A stretch of DNA of 64,000 nucleotides from Anaspis maculata (lineage: Eukaryota; Arthropoda; Insecta; Coleoptera; Scraptiidae): the NCBI GenBank assembly GCA_949128115.1, contig OX421961.1, positions 107,678,363 through 107,742,362 of the forward strand, in the 5' to 3' direction. Shown here in pieces: positions 34,543 to 46,034 of this stretch; the stretch's first letter is position 1, and each line of letters begins with the position of its first letter. Under the pieces are notes generated by a model. That model had not been told where the DNA came from. It saw only the letters and a program-made list of their open reading frames with translations, and did not search any database. Position numbers and translations under genes: made by a program.

Positions 34543-36171
34543 GTTTTCTTCTTTAACGGCGTTGGAACATTAGATTCTTCGATATGGTTCTGGTTTATTG
34601 CAAATGCTTCTTGAACTGCTGGTGGCGTTTTGAGTTTTCGCCAATTTTGCTGAGCAAGTATCTTGATGGGCTTGCTGAAATGGGTATGTCCGAGCTAAAA
34701 AGATTCAAGTCGTGCAGTTCCGAACTTTCTGTTGAAACTTGAATAATCAGCTGAGAAAACTGCTATCTGACAAACTGTGCCGATCCCCAGAATTGTCTGT
34801 AATGCCTCTTTAAACTTCTTTGAAAGGAACATCATTTGCAGTTTCGATCATGACATCATTTGGAGGAACAAGTAGCTGATGATCAGAAGTTTCACTCCCG
34901 ATGTTTTATGTTTAGATGCATGTTGTTTTCAGGCTCTTTAAGTTCCACCGCCGTGGAAGACTCGGTGGAAGAGTTCGCCAAAACTTGGAAAGGCCCTAGT
35001 AATCCTAATCCTCGACTGGACCATCCCAAATTTTGCTAGATATTCTTGAATGAACAATTTTCTGAGGAACTCTATCGTAAAAACCATTCTTCCCTATTTG
35101 CGTCTTCCGTTTCCTCTTCCATTTTTATGAATTTAATAATGGCGTAAGATTGCCAACAGCTTTATGCAACTGTGAAACTTTGCATTTGCATACCTACGGC
35201 TATCGAGCATCATTATACTGCTGTTCTCGATTCCGTTTTCTCAACCAAACCAAAGATGACACAGTTTTTTTGTTTTGTGCAACGAGAATCAATCATCTTC
35301 AATTTTCTACTCCGCCTACAGTCTACCTACGAATCTAGGTAGGTACCCTGCCTACTCTACTTTGTGAAGGATTCCTTCGAGATTCGACGGCGCCGCAATA
35401 ACTCAATCATTCATAATCATGTATAATCAAGCTTTTAAATTATTCATGCTTTTGGTTCCATACATATTCTCACACACACTCACAAACATGCACAAAATGA
35501 TATCGATTATTAATTAGGCCCACTTTGCATTTGAACTAATAAAATCCTCCCGTAGGGCTATGCCGGCTGCTGCCCCCACAAACAACGTTTTGTTTACCAT
35601 CACGCACAGGTTGAGTATATATTTTCAGCTGGCTAACCCGATTTCTACTCTCCAGTGTTCCGAAAATTGAGTCCATAAAAACGCAAATAAACACAAAACA
35701 AGCTATGGGACAGGGCTATGTTATGCTGACTTCCCGATGGTTTCTTTTAAACTCGAAAACACTTATTTAGTGATAGGGGAGATCCGGCGGAAAGTATAAT
35801 GTAGGACAAGGACAGTTTTTAAAAAATGACGTTTTTTTTTTCAACAATTTTCATACGGAGAAAAATGTCAGAGTGAATGCACTTTATACAGCGTGGAAAC
35901 TTTGACCTCTTTAAATTCAGTAATACAAATACCAAAAACATTTCACAGAAAATGGACAGATCGATTTTTAAATTTTAATTAAATTTTTTTTGATACCACT
36001 AACATGAACTTTACAATGCCAGGGGCAGCAGATGGGTCAAGAACCCAGTTTTTTTAATACAATTAATTGGAGGTAAAAAAAAGCCATTTTTATCTTCGTT
36101 TATCTAACCTTGAAAAACAATTAAAATCACTGTTCAAAAGGTCAGTATCACGGTTCCTATCAAAAAGGTGG
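34543..36171. other. Unassigned sequence, no supported gene
   Basis: It directly follows the plus-strand LTR, where a retroelement leader and gag might be expected, but no frame is recognisable. Short frames such as 35150-35338 (+) are unremarkable. Confidence 0.3.
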
Positions 36172-36679
36172 CATTTCCTCAGGGCCGTTCCTAGGGGTTT
36201 GAGCGCCCGTGTGCAAAGCTTCTAGTCTGCGCCCCCCCCCCCTATTCTATACTCGACCGAAAAGATGAAAGAATTCAGAATCCATGTCACTGTTCTGTTT
36301 TTTTATTTTTTCACAAAACTAATACAACAATAGTTAAATGTTACAAACATCAACAAAGAAGAAAGAATTGAATAAATACAGAAATCAACAAAAAAAAAAT
36401 TCTCTGTAACTAGCCAAGGGTTCCACCAAAATATTTAACCAGTTGATAGCTAACTCGAGATTTCTCTTGATGGATTCTGGCCAAATGATCAATGTAAATT
36501 GTGGTTTTACGCTGAGTAATTAACAAAAGGGTGGTATGCTTGCGATTTAACTTATTTTCCATGATGAATCTACCATTTATTGGCCAGAAAAAAATCCGTT
36601 CAACTCGGTTTAGCTTGAACCGCTCTCATTTTTTTTGGTGGAACCCGTGGTAGGTAATTAAAAAGGTATCTACTACCTA

Positions 36680-39440
36680 CTACAAAAATTGAGCTCTTCT
36701 GCACTTTGAATTGGCGAATTCTAAAATAGTATCGTGCATGTCAATATTATCAAGTATTTCATGCTCAATCGATATTACAGCTAAATGACTTAATCTTTGT
36801 TGCACCATGGTAGATCGCAGATAGTTCTTAATAATTTTTAATTTGGAGAAAGACCTTTCGCCTGACGCAACGGACACGGGCATAGTAAGATATATTCTCA
36901 AAGCCATTGAAATATTAGGGAAAACTGATACAAGACTATTTTCAAATATATATTGCAAGACTGACTGTGGTTCTTTTTGATTTGATACTGAATGTAACTT
37001 TAAAGCTTTCAATTCGTTGCATAAGTCTATCCCGTCAATATCCGATTCTTTCCGTGAATCATCGGTCAGTTTCAACTGCAGATCTTTGCAGTGCTTCAAA
37101 AGATCATCATCATCATATTGGAACACGTCGCTGAGAAAACCAAAGTCATCATTGAATGTCGTCAATTCTTCAAATCTGGACCGAAGAGGTGAAAGTGTCT
37201 GATCTAAAATTCCATAGAAAAAATTGACCTTGAAGTTACTTTGAGCATCCTCAATGATATAATCTTGCTGTTCATATTCGAACTGCTTTGGTTTTCTTCT
37301 CGGTCGCAATATCTCAGGGAGAGGAAAATGAGGATCTGTATCGAGTTTTGAAGCCAGTTCGTTGGCATCAACGAGCATGCTGTTGAAACCTTCGTCAGAA
37401 CGACGGTTTGAAAAATTGTTTATTAAATTTTTTAAATGGTCCAAGCAAACTTCAACATTCAATGTAGACTTTTGCATCATTTTACTCAAAATATTGATAT
37501 GAAATAGTACCTATGTCGTACCAAAGGCATATTGAACACACAAATTTATAATTTTTGATTTTCAACGCCAACGATCGAGCTTTGTGTGAAATGGCAACAT
37601 CCCAAGAAGAATCTTCGGTAATTTCTAGAAGAGCATCAAATATCGTTTCGATTTGGTAACGCAAAGGCTTAATTGCATCAATTCTACTTGACCACCTTGT
37701 CTGACTTAAGGGCTTCAAATTGAGTTCCATTGTATGCTTTCTCAAAACTTCCCACCCTTTGGTTGATGCCGAAAAAAATACATATAGTTCCTGAATAATG
37801 TCAAAAAAAGCCACAGTTTCATGCGTAATCGCAGCAGCATCGTTCACAACTAAATTTAAGCTGTGAGCTGAGCACGGCACAAAAAATGCGCGATTATTCA
37901 TATCTAGTATGCGCTTCTGCACCCCACTATATTTACCACGCATATTTGCACCATTATCGTAACTTTGCCCTCTCATGTCATCGATATATTGATATCAATA
38001 TGAGAAAGAAAATTAACCAAAAATCACACAGCCCTTGGCCTGTAGAATCTGTAATTGGACAGAAGTCAATGAAATGTTCGCGTATTTCAACTTTTTTATC
38101 ATCTTCGTTTAAATTGACAAACCGAATAACGATTGTAATTTGCTCAGTGTGACTCATATCTGGGGTACATTCTAAAATGACGGCGAAATATTTCGACTTC
38201 CTGATTAAGCTTAGTATAAAACGTTGTATTTTTCCCCCAAGTAAATCTATGATTTCATTTTGAATTTTACCACCTAGGTAAAAAGGCATCCTGGCTGCTC
38301 CACTACCACTTTTTGATTCCTCAATTCGACGAATGTGTTCACGCATAACAGAATCAAATTTGGCAATCATTTCGACGGCTTTGAGGAAGTTACCGTTGTT
38401 TAGTTCATACAGCTTATCAGAAGTTCCTCGGAAAGCAAGGCATTGACGCGATAAGTATTGCACTATAGAAATCATTCTCTCAATAACTCCATACCAGTGT
38501 TTCTTTTCTATTTCTAGAAGCCGTAGTTGTATCCGATCAACTGTGGTTTTGGTTTTCAGCCTTTTATTCAAATCTAACCAGCTTTTGAGATTCTGATTAT
38601 GATAAGCACTTGTTTCGTGTCTCTTCAAAGTCATCGACAAGTGCTGCCAATCAGAAAATCCATCTGTGTCGGAGAGGGCGGTACTCATTGCTTTGCCAAA
38701 AATTAGACAACAAAAGCAAAACACCGAGTTTTTTTATATTGATTACAAGAGCCAATCTCTTGTAGCCTCTTCCCCATTAGGAAGTTTACGAACATAATAT
38801 TTTTCCGAAAAACTTCTTCCAGTGTCGTTTACTGGGAACTGATGATCAGTTACTTTCAAAGACAAAGAACCTCGAGTAACCAATATTTCTGCCAGATTTG
38901 TCGTAATATTACGAGGCCAATCCCCAGAGTCAAGCGATGGAAGCCTCACTAATGTTTCATCTCGATCTTGATTTTGTAATTCTAAATTGTCTTCAACAAA
39001 AGCTGATTCATCAGGTTCAGGTGAGGAATTACGTGATTCGATCAGACCGGTAATTTGCTCATCCTCAGAATCTACGATGAGAAGACTTTAAGTATCTGTG
39101 ATACGATAGTAAAAAAATAACGGCTGAACATACCCTCCAAGTGTGAATGTACTTCAGTCGCGTCTTCGACCTCGACTGCAGGAGTTGACAATCTGTCTTC
39201 AAACTCATCATCAGGTTCTTCGACATGCGAAGGCTGAGTCTCACCTGATGCTAATCCACTTGATTCTACATGCGAAGGCTGAGTCTCACCTGACTGACCT
39301 GATGATGCTAATCCACTTGACCATGATGGTTTCAAAAATTTCAGCATTGACCCGGATAATTTTTGTCGCTCTTGATGTTTTTCTTGCCTTTTTTGGCGAA
39401 ATTGTGCTCCGGACAGTTCTGCTTTTTTGTGTTTAGGTTC
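36680..39440 (-). pseudogene. hAT transposase, ZMYM1-like (TTF zinc finger - DUF4371 - dimerisation), inactivated
   Basis: Two minus-strand exons can be defined. Exon 39134-39440 follows an acceptor TTTTAG, reads EPKHKKAELSGAQFRQKRQE then LSGSMLKFLK, and ends at donor GTATGT. Exon 36680-39071 follows acceptor CGTAG; joining them keeps the frame. Next come GDWPRNI, a TTF-type zinc finger with FCFCC (~38705), ILECTPDMSHTEQ (~38150) and PITDSTGQGL (~38045). Then come MRGQSYDNGANMRGKYSG (~37975), FVPCSAHSLNLVVND (~37875), LKPLSQTRWSSRIDA (~37700), and the dimerisation motif ASGERSFSKLKIIKNYLRST (~36870). Family members bind element ends and cut and paste them. Damage: two in-frame TAA stops (38725-38745), a frameshift near 38000, and a 4-bp GGTA insertion (37508-37511) that shifts the frame. 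I could not identify the initiating exon upstream of 39442. Confidence 0.93.
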
Positions 39441-39701
39441 CTAAAATGATAATATGTTTCTTAAGAATAAATGACCAAAATGGCAAGACTGAGAAAACCG
39501 CATTGGAAAATGAATACTAATTACTATTTACTTATTTGATTTTATCAGTCATAGTGGTCAAAATTTGGATTGTATGAATATAGATCGATATGTGATATCC
39601 TCGGTGACATCCATTTCTACCTACATTATAACATTATTATTGACCAATAGGTAGGTAGGTAGATAGGTATAGGTAATACTAATAAGTAGGTATATTTATT
39701 A

Positions 39702-40362
39702 TCCATTCCAAGCTTAAAAAAACCACAGTTGCCTATGATATTTTTTCTTCAAGTTGGACAATCTGATAAGTTGATGGATTGAAAAAGTCAAGATGATTTA
39801 ATCAAATTTGTCAAAGTGATGTTTGGTCTGCTGGATTGCCGTTTTAATTTAATTGTTAGGTCAGATTTTGACACTGACACAATATTTTCGTTAGTTTTTG
39901 TCTTGAAAACGCCGCCAGGCACGTTATTCCAATAGTGAAAGTGTTGAGATGTGCAATAGTAAGAATATACAGTTTGAAAAATGATCGAGGCGAACCCAGT
40001 TCTAGCGCTGTAGTGTGATTCCGCCGCAAGTGTTCTCGTGACCTGAGCTCGTCGCGCCCTGTAAGAACCTAGGTAGGTACGTTGATTCACTCTCTGTTCC
40101 AGGATCATGATCTGTGATCCTGGCCGAAAGAAAGCGGCTGAGGTCAGTGAGCAAACCTGCGGCCTGGCCTGCCAGCGACGCAGTCCCCAGAATGACAATT
40201 TGACAACACAGCGTACTTCAGGTGAAGGTTTCATGTCATACGGACACAAATTTTAACGTAACCTCCCTTGTATCAAGATGACAATAAACATCAAAACTCA
40301 GGGACACCAACAAAACTCGATTTTTTCATGGCCAGCTGTGGTTTTTTTAAGCTTGGAATGGA
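39702..40362. mobile_element. TTA-flanked MITE, copy 2 (PIF/Harbinger-like), inside the hAT
   Basis: The left end TCCATTCCAAGCTTAAAAAA continues into a perfect 27-bp inverted repeat of the right end (TTTTTTTAAGCTTGGAATGG and following). TTA lies on each side (39699-39701, 40363-40365). 661 bp, non-coding. It matches the copy at 7661-8417 in direct orientation. It lies in the upstream non-coding part of the hAT, so it inserted after or within that element. Confidence 0.9.
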
Positions 40363-41884
40363 TTATAGGCGATTGACCTTATTGGGGAAAATGGCCGTTT
40401 CGTCGAGGAAGTTTTAGGGAATTAATTTTTAGAACTGGTGTAAGTTGCCGTCCGGCAACGGCGGTGGTTACGTCAATTGGTGGCATGTCAAAACTGTCAC
40501 TTTGCTGTCTTGTGCAGTACGCTACAAGCAAACTTTCGTTCCTGTGAACCCTTGGGACCCCATAGGCTCGTTATTGGGCCCCATGTTGATGACCAGCGTC
40601 GTCGCAGACCTTTCTCTAAATCATCCATAGCTTCCGCCCAAGGAAGAGCAACAGACTCTGTCACACCCGCACGGAGGGAAACACACAAGCCCGTCGACCA
40701 GCCTGCCAGCCAAGAAAAAATCACCTCGGGTTGGCCGTGCAGAGTCAACCACCACCTACTTTTTTTCCTCGCTTTTTTCTAAAGATTTCCTGCTTCGACT
40801 TCAGCTGGAGATCCGCATTTTTCATTCTAACAAGCTCGCCGTAGCTACCTCTGTGTTCGCGACGTGAACGTTGTCTTTTTTTTATCGCAATAATGTAGTG
40901 CATTGCTGGGGGCGTAGTCTTTCAGCTGCGCACCTCTGGAGCTAGATCTACAAACCTGCTGAATACGCTAACCATAACATGAAATAAGAGACACAAATGC
41001 AAACCCCTTGTTCAGATTATTTCTACTTGTCAAATTTCCATGTCAATATGTGGGTATTACAGGTATCCACTAGTGCCCACCTAGGCCACTAGACGTCGGA
41101 GTATGTTTTCCTCGCAAAAACGTCCTCGACGATCAAGTACCGAGCTCTACACCAGGTGGCGTTTTTCTAATGTAAATCGCCTAACATTTCTGAATTTGTT
41201 TGAAAAAATTGCCCTTAATTTCACACGAATATGGATTCCGCAGTCGTAGAAAAGGGCCAGATAATTATTCAATATTACTTTATTACTTATTTAATCGCCC
41301 TGCACCGCTGTCGCACCTCGCCGATTCCCTGCCGCTCTAGAAGCAACAGGAAAAAGGAATTTTTCAGCAGAGTTGTAGAAATATGGATAGGTAGGTACCT
41401 ACTCAGTACTCAAGAGTATCCATACAATCGCTGCAAATGTAGATACTTGCTATACTTACCATCGTAATATAATACCTAATAAAAGATTTTGACAATTTTT
41501 TCACCCACTTATTTCACTCGATTAATCCGCAAGTCGGCATGCATGCACCATTAGATCATTTCTTTGCATTCTGTTTTTTTTCCTTATCTGCGGCGGGGCT
41601 GGTTGCCATAGTTACCGTGGTTCGTGATTGTCTTTGTCTTGTGATACGGTTTTCTACGACTAACAGCGGAAAATTCTTCGTATTGGTATTATAATTAGTT
41701 TTGACATCGGGCGCCAAACCGCCTATAACAGGGGCGCAAGGCGCCCTTTTTAATTTTTTTTTTTTAGTTGGTCGAATAATTTTTTTTAGTCGGTCAAATT
41801 TTTGCGCCCCTGGCAAAGTGCGCCCGCGTGCGTCGCACGCCTTTAACGCCCTGTTAGGAACGGCCCTGCATTTCCTTAAGATCT

Positions 41885-43022
41885 GAAGCAAGTAGGTACA
41901 ACCTGTTAAGCCATCTTAACCCTTATCAACACACTAATAATGTGACCTATCGACCTTGACAACACCAATGGCGGCGAAAAGAGAAGGAACTTAACACTTT
42001 TGATTGTCAAAAATCCTTTACTGCGTTCTTGTATAGGTATAGGTACATGGGGTTATTATAGCAAATGTTGAAAATGTTCGATTGTTCGCCATTAACTTGG
42101 TGGCAAAATGCCAACCTGCTGTAAAAATCTTCGTGACATTCCTATGGATCTCTGGGCTGATGTTTCATATTCATATTCCTTGCCTGATTCTAACTTTAAA
42201 GTCGGCGAGATTGTCGGGTTTATGTACGTGAACCTTATTTCTCAGATATCTCCACAAAAACAATCAAGAGAATTAAGATTGGGCGGCCTCGGGGGTTCTA
42301 TTGGACCTCTTCGCCCGATCCATCTATCCAGAAAAGTTTAATCCAGGCACTGCCGAGCAAGTACGGTAAATGCCTATTAAAAACGCGTACAAGCTTTTGA
42401 CACAGAGTGTACTGATTTAATTAATTTTGGCTTGGTGTCACAGTGACAAGGTAGCCAAAATTAATCGAAACAGTACACTCCGTGTCGAAAGCTTGTATGC
42501 GGTTTGATTGGGCAATGACTGTACCTAGTGCGTAATGAGGTGGGCCCCCCCCAATCACATTTGCACGTTGGAAATATCTGGATCAAACTTTTCCGGGTAT
42601 ATGGGTCGGGCCAATAGGTCCTATAGAATGGCCCCCGGGGTCGCCCGATCCTAATCCCCATGATTTTTTTGGTAAGATATCCAAAAGATAGGGTCTACGT
42701 ACAAAAATCTGACAATCTCGCCGATTCAGAAGCTAGAATCATGTTAGGAACAAGAGACATCAGTCCAGAGATCCTTAGGAACGTCAACGAAGGTTTTCAT
42801 AGCAAGTTGGCATTTTGCCAACAAGCTGATGCCAAACATTTTCAACATAATAGGCTTTGATAATAATCTCATGTATCCAAGAACGCATTAAACGATTTTT
42901 GACAATCATCAATCAAGTGTTCAGTCCCTTTTTCTTTCGCCGCCTTTGGTGTTGTTAAGGTCAATAGGTCACGTTATCAGTGTGTTTAGAGTTAAGATGA
43001 CTTAACAGGTGGTACTTGCTTC
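41885..43022. mobile_element. Foldback element F
   Basis: A 1.14-kb palindrome centred near 42450. Outer ends are GAAGCAAGTAGGTACAACCT and the inverse AGGTGGTACTTGCTTC (a 3-base GGT insertion on the left). Arms of ~510 bases include GACCTATCGACCTTGACAAC / GTTGTTAAGGTCAATAGGTC, TTAACTTGGTGGCAAAATGC-type sequence near 42100 / 42830, and GGCCTCGGGGG / CCCCCGGGG. It starts nine bases after the hAT's right target duplication. No coding function. Confidence 0.85.
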
Positions 43023-43779
43023 ACACTTCAAGAGAATGCCTCCTTTTTGATAAGAACCCTGATACTGACTTTCGAAAGCCGTCATTTATTTTTTGTAAGG
43101 CAGAATTTCCATTGTTTTTCTAGTTTAGATATACTTAGATAGAGAATCAAACGAAGTTGAAAAGTGCATTTTTTTGACCACTCCTTGTATTTAAAAAAAT
43201 GAGCTCCTGCTCCTTGCGCTGCCACTGGCATTGTCAAGTTCACGTAACTGGTGTCAAAATGTGGCATTTTTAATTTAAAAAATCGACCCGTCTCAGGTTT
43301 TCGGTGAAATGTTCGTTCTGGTTATTGAATTACTGAATTTAAATAGATTATAGTTTCCACGCTGTATAATGGAAATGGTCCTTCTAACTTACATAATGGG
43401 TAGACTGCGACTAGATGCGGGAAGTACGTTACACCATGCACGGTAGTGTATAACGAAGAATAGTGTCTGTGCTGTATGAGCATGCATGTAAAAAGTTTAC
43501 GGGCGTATCGCCACGCATAAACGTTTACCGTACCTACCAGTTGACCAGCCGGCCTGGCATGGTATTCCTAAATACTTTTTGTTTATTTTACAATTCTTAC
43601 TGTTCCATAGAACGAGAGGATGCAGTATGCAGTATCATCATTCCTATAATCCAGTATTCCAGTATCCTTCCTTCCAATAAGTTATGAAAAGTTTGGGGCA
43701 TGGCCCGATCATATACATACCTATACATTCCACACCCTCTCTATATTCAGTAGAATGGTTATTTGGAGTTTGGACCAAA

Positions 43780-43897
43780 AATAAAGTGACAAGCTGGAGC
43801 GCTGGGAAAATACGGCCGATGGTCGCTGATAGTTTCGCTCCAAAACTTTGCAGGTGTCATCGGCTATAGCCGTAGCCCCCCAGCTTGTCACTTTATT
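43780..43897. mobile_element. Small 118-bp MITE-like inverted-repeat unit
   Basis: Starts AATAAAGTGACAAGCTGG and ends CCAGCTTGTCACTTTATT, a perfect 18-bp terminal inverted repeat, with a further inner match (CGGCCGATGG / TCGGCTATAGCCG region). Non-coding. Confidence 0.75.
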
Positions 43898-44217
43898 ATT
43901 GCTCAAAAAAGTCATTCTACCGAAAAAAGAAAGTGTATGCGTGACGTCACCAGATACCCTCCGATGACCTGATTTTAGTCGAAACCGGTCTAAACTGATG
44001 TCGCTTCTTTTGATTTTTGATTGACAATTCGAGTCTTATTTCTAGGAAAATCCATCGAAATTCTGAACTGCATGAGAAATGATAGATGTACAAATGATAA
44101 CGATTGGTGGTTTTTGAAAGAATTCGACATGTTTTTAATGATCAAGTGCGAGTGCCGAACTGTCAGTCTTGAACACAAGCCGCTCACTCATCACAGGAGG
44201 CTGACCCGATTGCCAAG

Positions 44218-44290
44218 CGTTCATTGGCTAGCGCAGCGGTTACTCACAAGATATGCAATCAGAAGATCATGGGTTTGAAGTACAGCCGCG
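44218..44290 (+). other. tRNA-derived sequence, Arg-like
   Basis: A-box-like TGGCTAGCGCAGCGGTTA, an anticodon-arm remnant AATCAGAAGATCATG and B-box GGGTTTGAAGT occur at tRNA spacing. The acceptor stem is not conserved. Likely a SINE head. Confidence 0.5.
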
Positions 44291-45626
44291 TCAACCTTTC
44301 TTCTTGGAAAACACCAAAATTGACATTTTTGAAACTAAATATGAGTTCTGCTACTGCAACTAATTTGAATTTTATTCCAGTTTTAAATTTTGATTGAACT
44401 ATTCAATAGGCTCAGTTTCAATGATCGTGGAGTTGGCAGGTTTTTATTTATTCAAGGTAAGGGAGAACTGTGAAAGAACAAGAATATATTTCGAGAATAA
44501 AATTCAAATGACCCTGGGTTGCAACAACGCTCAATTAATATAATACGAGATTAGTGGAATTTCTTTTGCTCGGTACTTTTTGTTGAATAACGGAGATTCT
44601 GGTTCCACAAAAGAGGATGATACAATGAGTGATTAGCTAAAAACTATTACGCTTTTCCCATGGTCAACCTACTAGGATTGGCCAGATTGAAATTCATTTA
44701 ATTTCGTATTATATTAGCGTTAATTGCCTATTATTTTTTTGGTGCATCCCAGGGTTAGTGTACCATAAGCCTTGGTCTTGCGGCATCTCTGTTTATCATT
44801 CTGGCTAGAGATTTTTCTCCGTGCAAGTATTTTCAGTAGTTGACAGTGAGAGATGTATCATGCGGCATAGAAATGAAAACTGATTATTATTTATAAAGCT
44901 CTGCATCTTGACATGAGTGAAAAATGTTTTGACGTCTTGCCTGGAGGTTTGGTTTGTAGGGCCTGAGAGTTTAATTTGCACTTAGTATGTTTTTCTACCT
45001 ATAGTTACTATGAAATACTGAACTGGTGTTTCAGACCAGGCCTTTGGTCATTATCTAAGCTATTACATTACAATGTTCAACTTCACTGCAGCCATAATCC
45101 TCCCAGCCATTATATTATCTGGATCGTCTGAATCCTGATTTTGTCATTATATTATTCCCATTTATCTTTTGTTCACTCATGTTCATATTCAGGATAAGAA
45201 AGTGTACATACCTAACCCTACCTGCTCGCAGTGAAACTTTGCTTGTTGATATTTGCCGCACTTCTTCGTTCTTACAGATAATCGGTAATTATAGCCGAGG
45301 TTATACCACTCCCGGGACCAGGTTGCATTGGAATTATTGGATAGAGAAATGCTAGAAACTGATAACCTAGACAGGGGTGATTATGCAAATTTTTTATAGC
45401 ATCACGCGCCGTAATTGAATGTTATAAATAACGTTTCCCGTGCGGTAATTTGCCTGGGTAAGGTACACCCTACCCCTGAAACTGAAGGTGATGTTGGCAA
45501 CACTTGGGATAAATAGCAGCCGTGTCGTCTAGCATAATTTGGAGGACTTGTGGCCCGGTATGCAATATGTATGCAGTTAATCGTCCATCGAGCTGTGCAA
45601 GTTTGTAGTATTGTAGCACAATAGCA

Positions 45627-46034
45627 TCAGTACCTTCCCCTAGTTTCTATGTGGAGTAAGACATCTTGGCAAATCCGGGAGTTTACGAAAGTTCCACCTG
45701 CGGGAGGTAATACGAGTCGTGGGTAATCCGAATTGATCGCCGGTTGTTGGCACAAACCATCAAGGATTTGGCCCCGCAAAAAGACGACTAGGCGAGGGGT
45801 TTCTTTGTGTGTAAAACGATATTTGTGGAAAACTGGATCTCGCCGCGGGACTCTGCGAAACTCGAGGCGTAAGTGGGCAGTTAAATCCTCGAAACTCTCC
45901 TCACTCTTTGAACGCACGCTTGTTTTTATTTGAGCAATGTTGAAAGAGATTTCAGCTCCTAAGTGGTTTTGGTCTGAGCAGTGCACCGCACGACTCGGGG
46001 AAAAAACCCAATGTTTAGGGACACGGCCCGGCAT
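45627..46034 (-). CDS. Unrecognised 135-codon ORF (weak candidate)
   Basis: An uninterrupted minus-strand frame in a locally GC-richer, non-repetitive stretch. It begins MPGRVPKHWVFSPSR and is rich in Arg, Leu and Val without low-complexity runs. I see no signal peptide, membrane segment or family motif, and no obvious splice or promoter context. The length is within reach of chance in GC-richer DNA. No function is proposed. Confidence 0.12.
   Translation of the reverse strand: MPGRVPKHWVFSPSRAVHCSDQNHLGAEISFNIAQIKTSVRSKSEESFEDLTAHLRLEFRRVPRRDPVFHKYRFTHKETPRLVVFLRGQILDGLCQQPAINSDYPRLVLPPAGGTFVNSRICQDVLLHIETRGRY

Larger units (their letters stand above)
36180..41868 (-). mobile_element. Complete hAT transposon (5.69 kb) with 8-bp target duplication
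   Basis: The left end is CAGGGCCGTTCCTA and the right end TAGGAACGGCCCTG, perfect 14-bp terminal inverted repeats. Identical CATTTCCT octamers flank it (36172-36179 and 41869-41876). Subterminal DNA at both ends is rich in GCGCCC motifs, plausible transposase-binding sites. The transposase gene runs on the minus strand. About 2.4 kb upstream of it is non-coding and holds a TTA-flanked MITE (39702-40362). The element is structurally whole, but its gene is broken. Confidence 0.96.

Noticed and set aside
41556..41891. First coding exon of the hAT transposase (frame reading MATSPAADKEKKQNAKK)
   Set aside because: The frame ends in a stop with no convincing splice donor and runs through the element's terminal repeat, so a link to the transposase exons cannot be supported.
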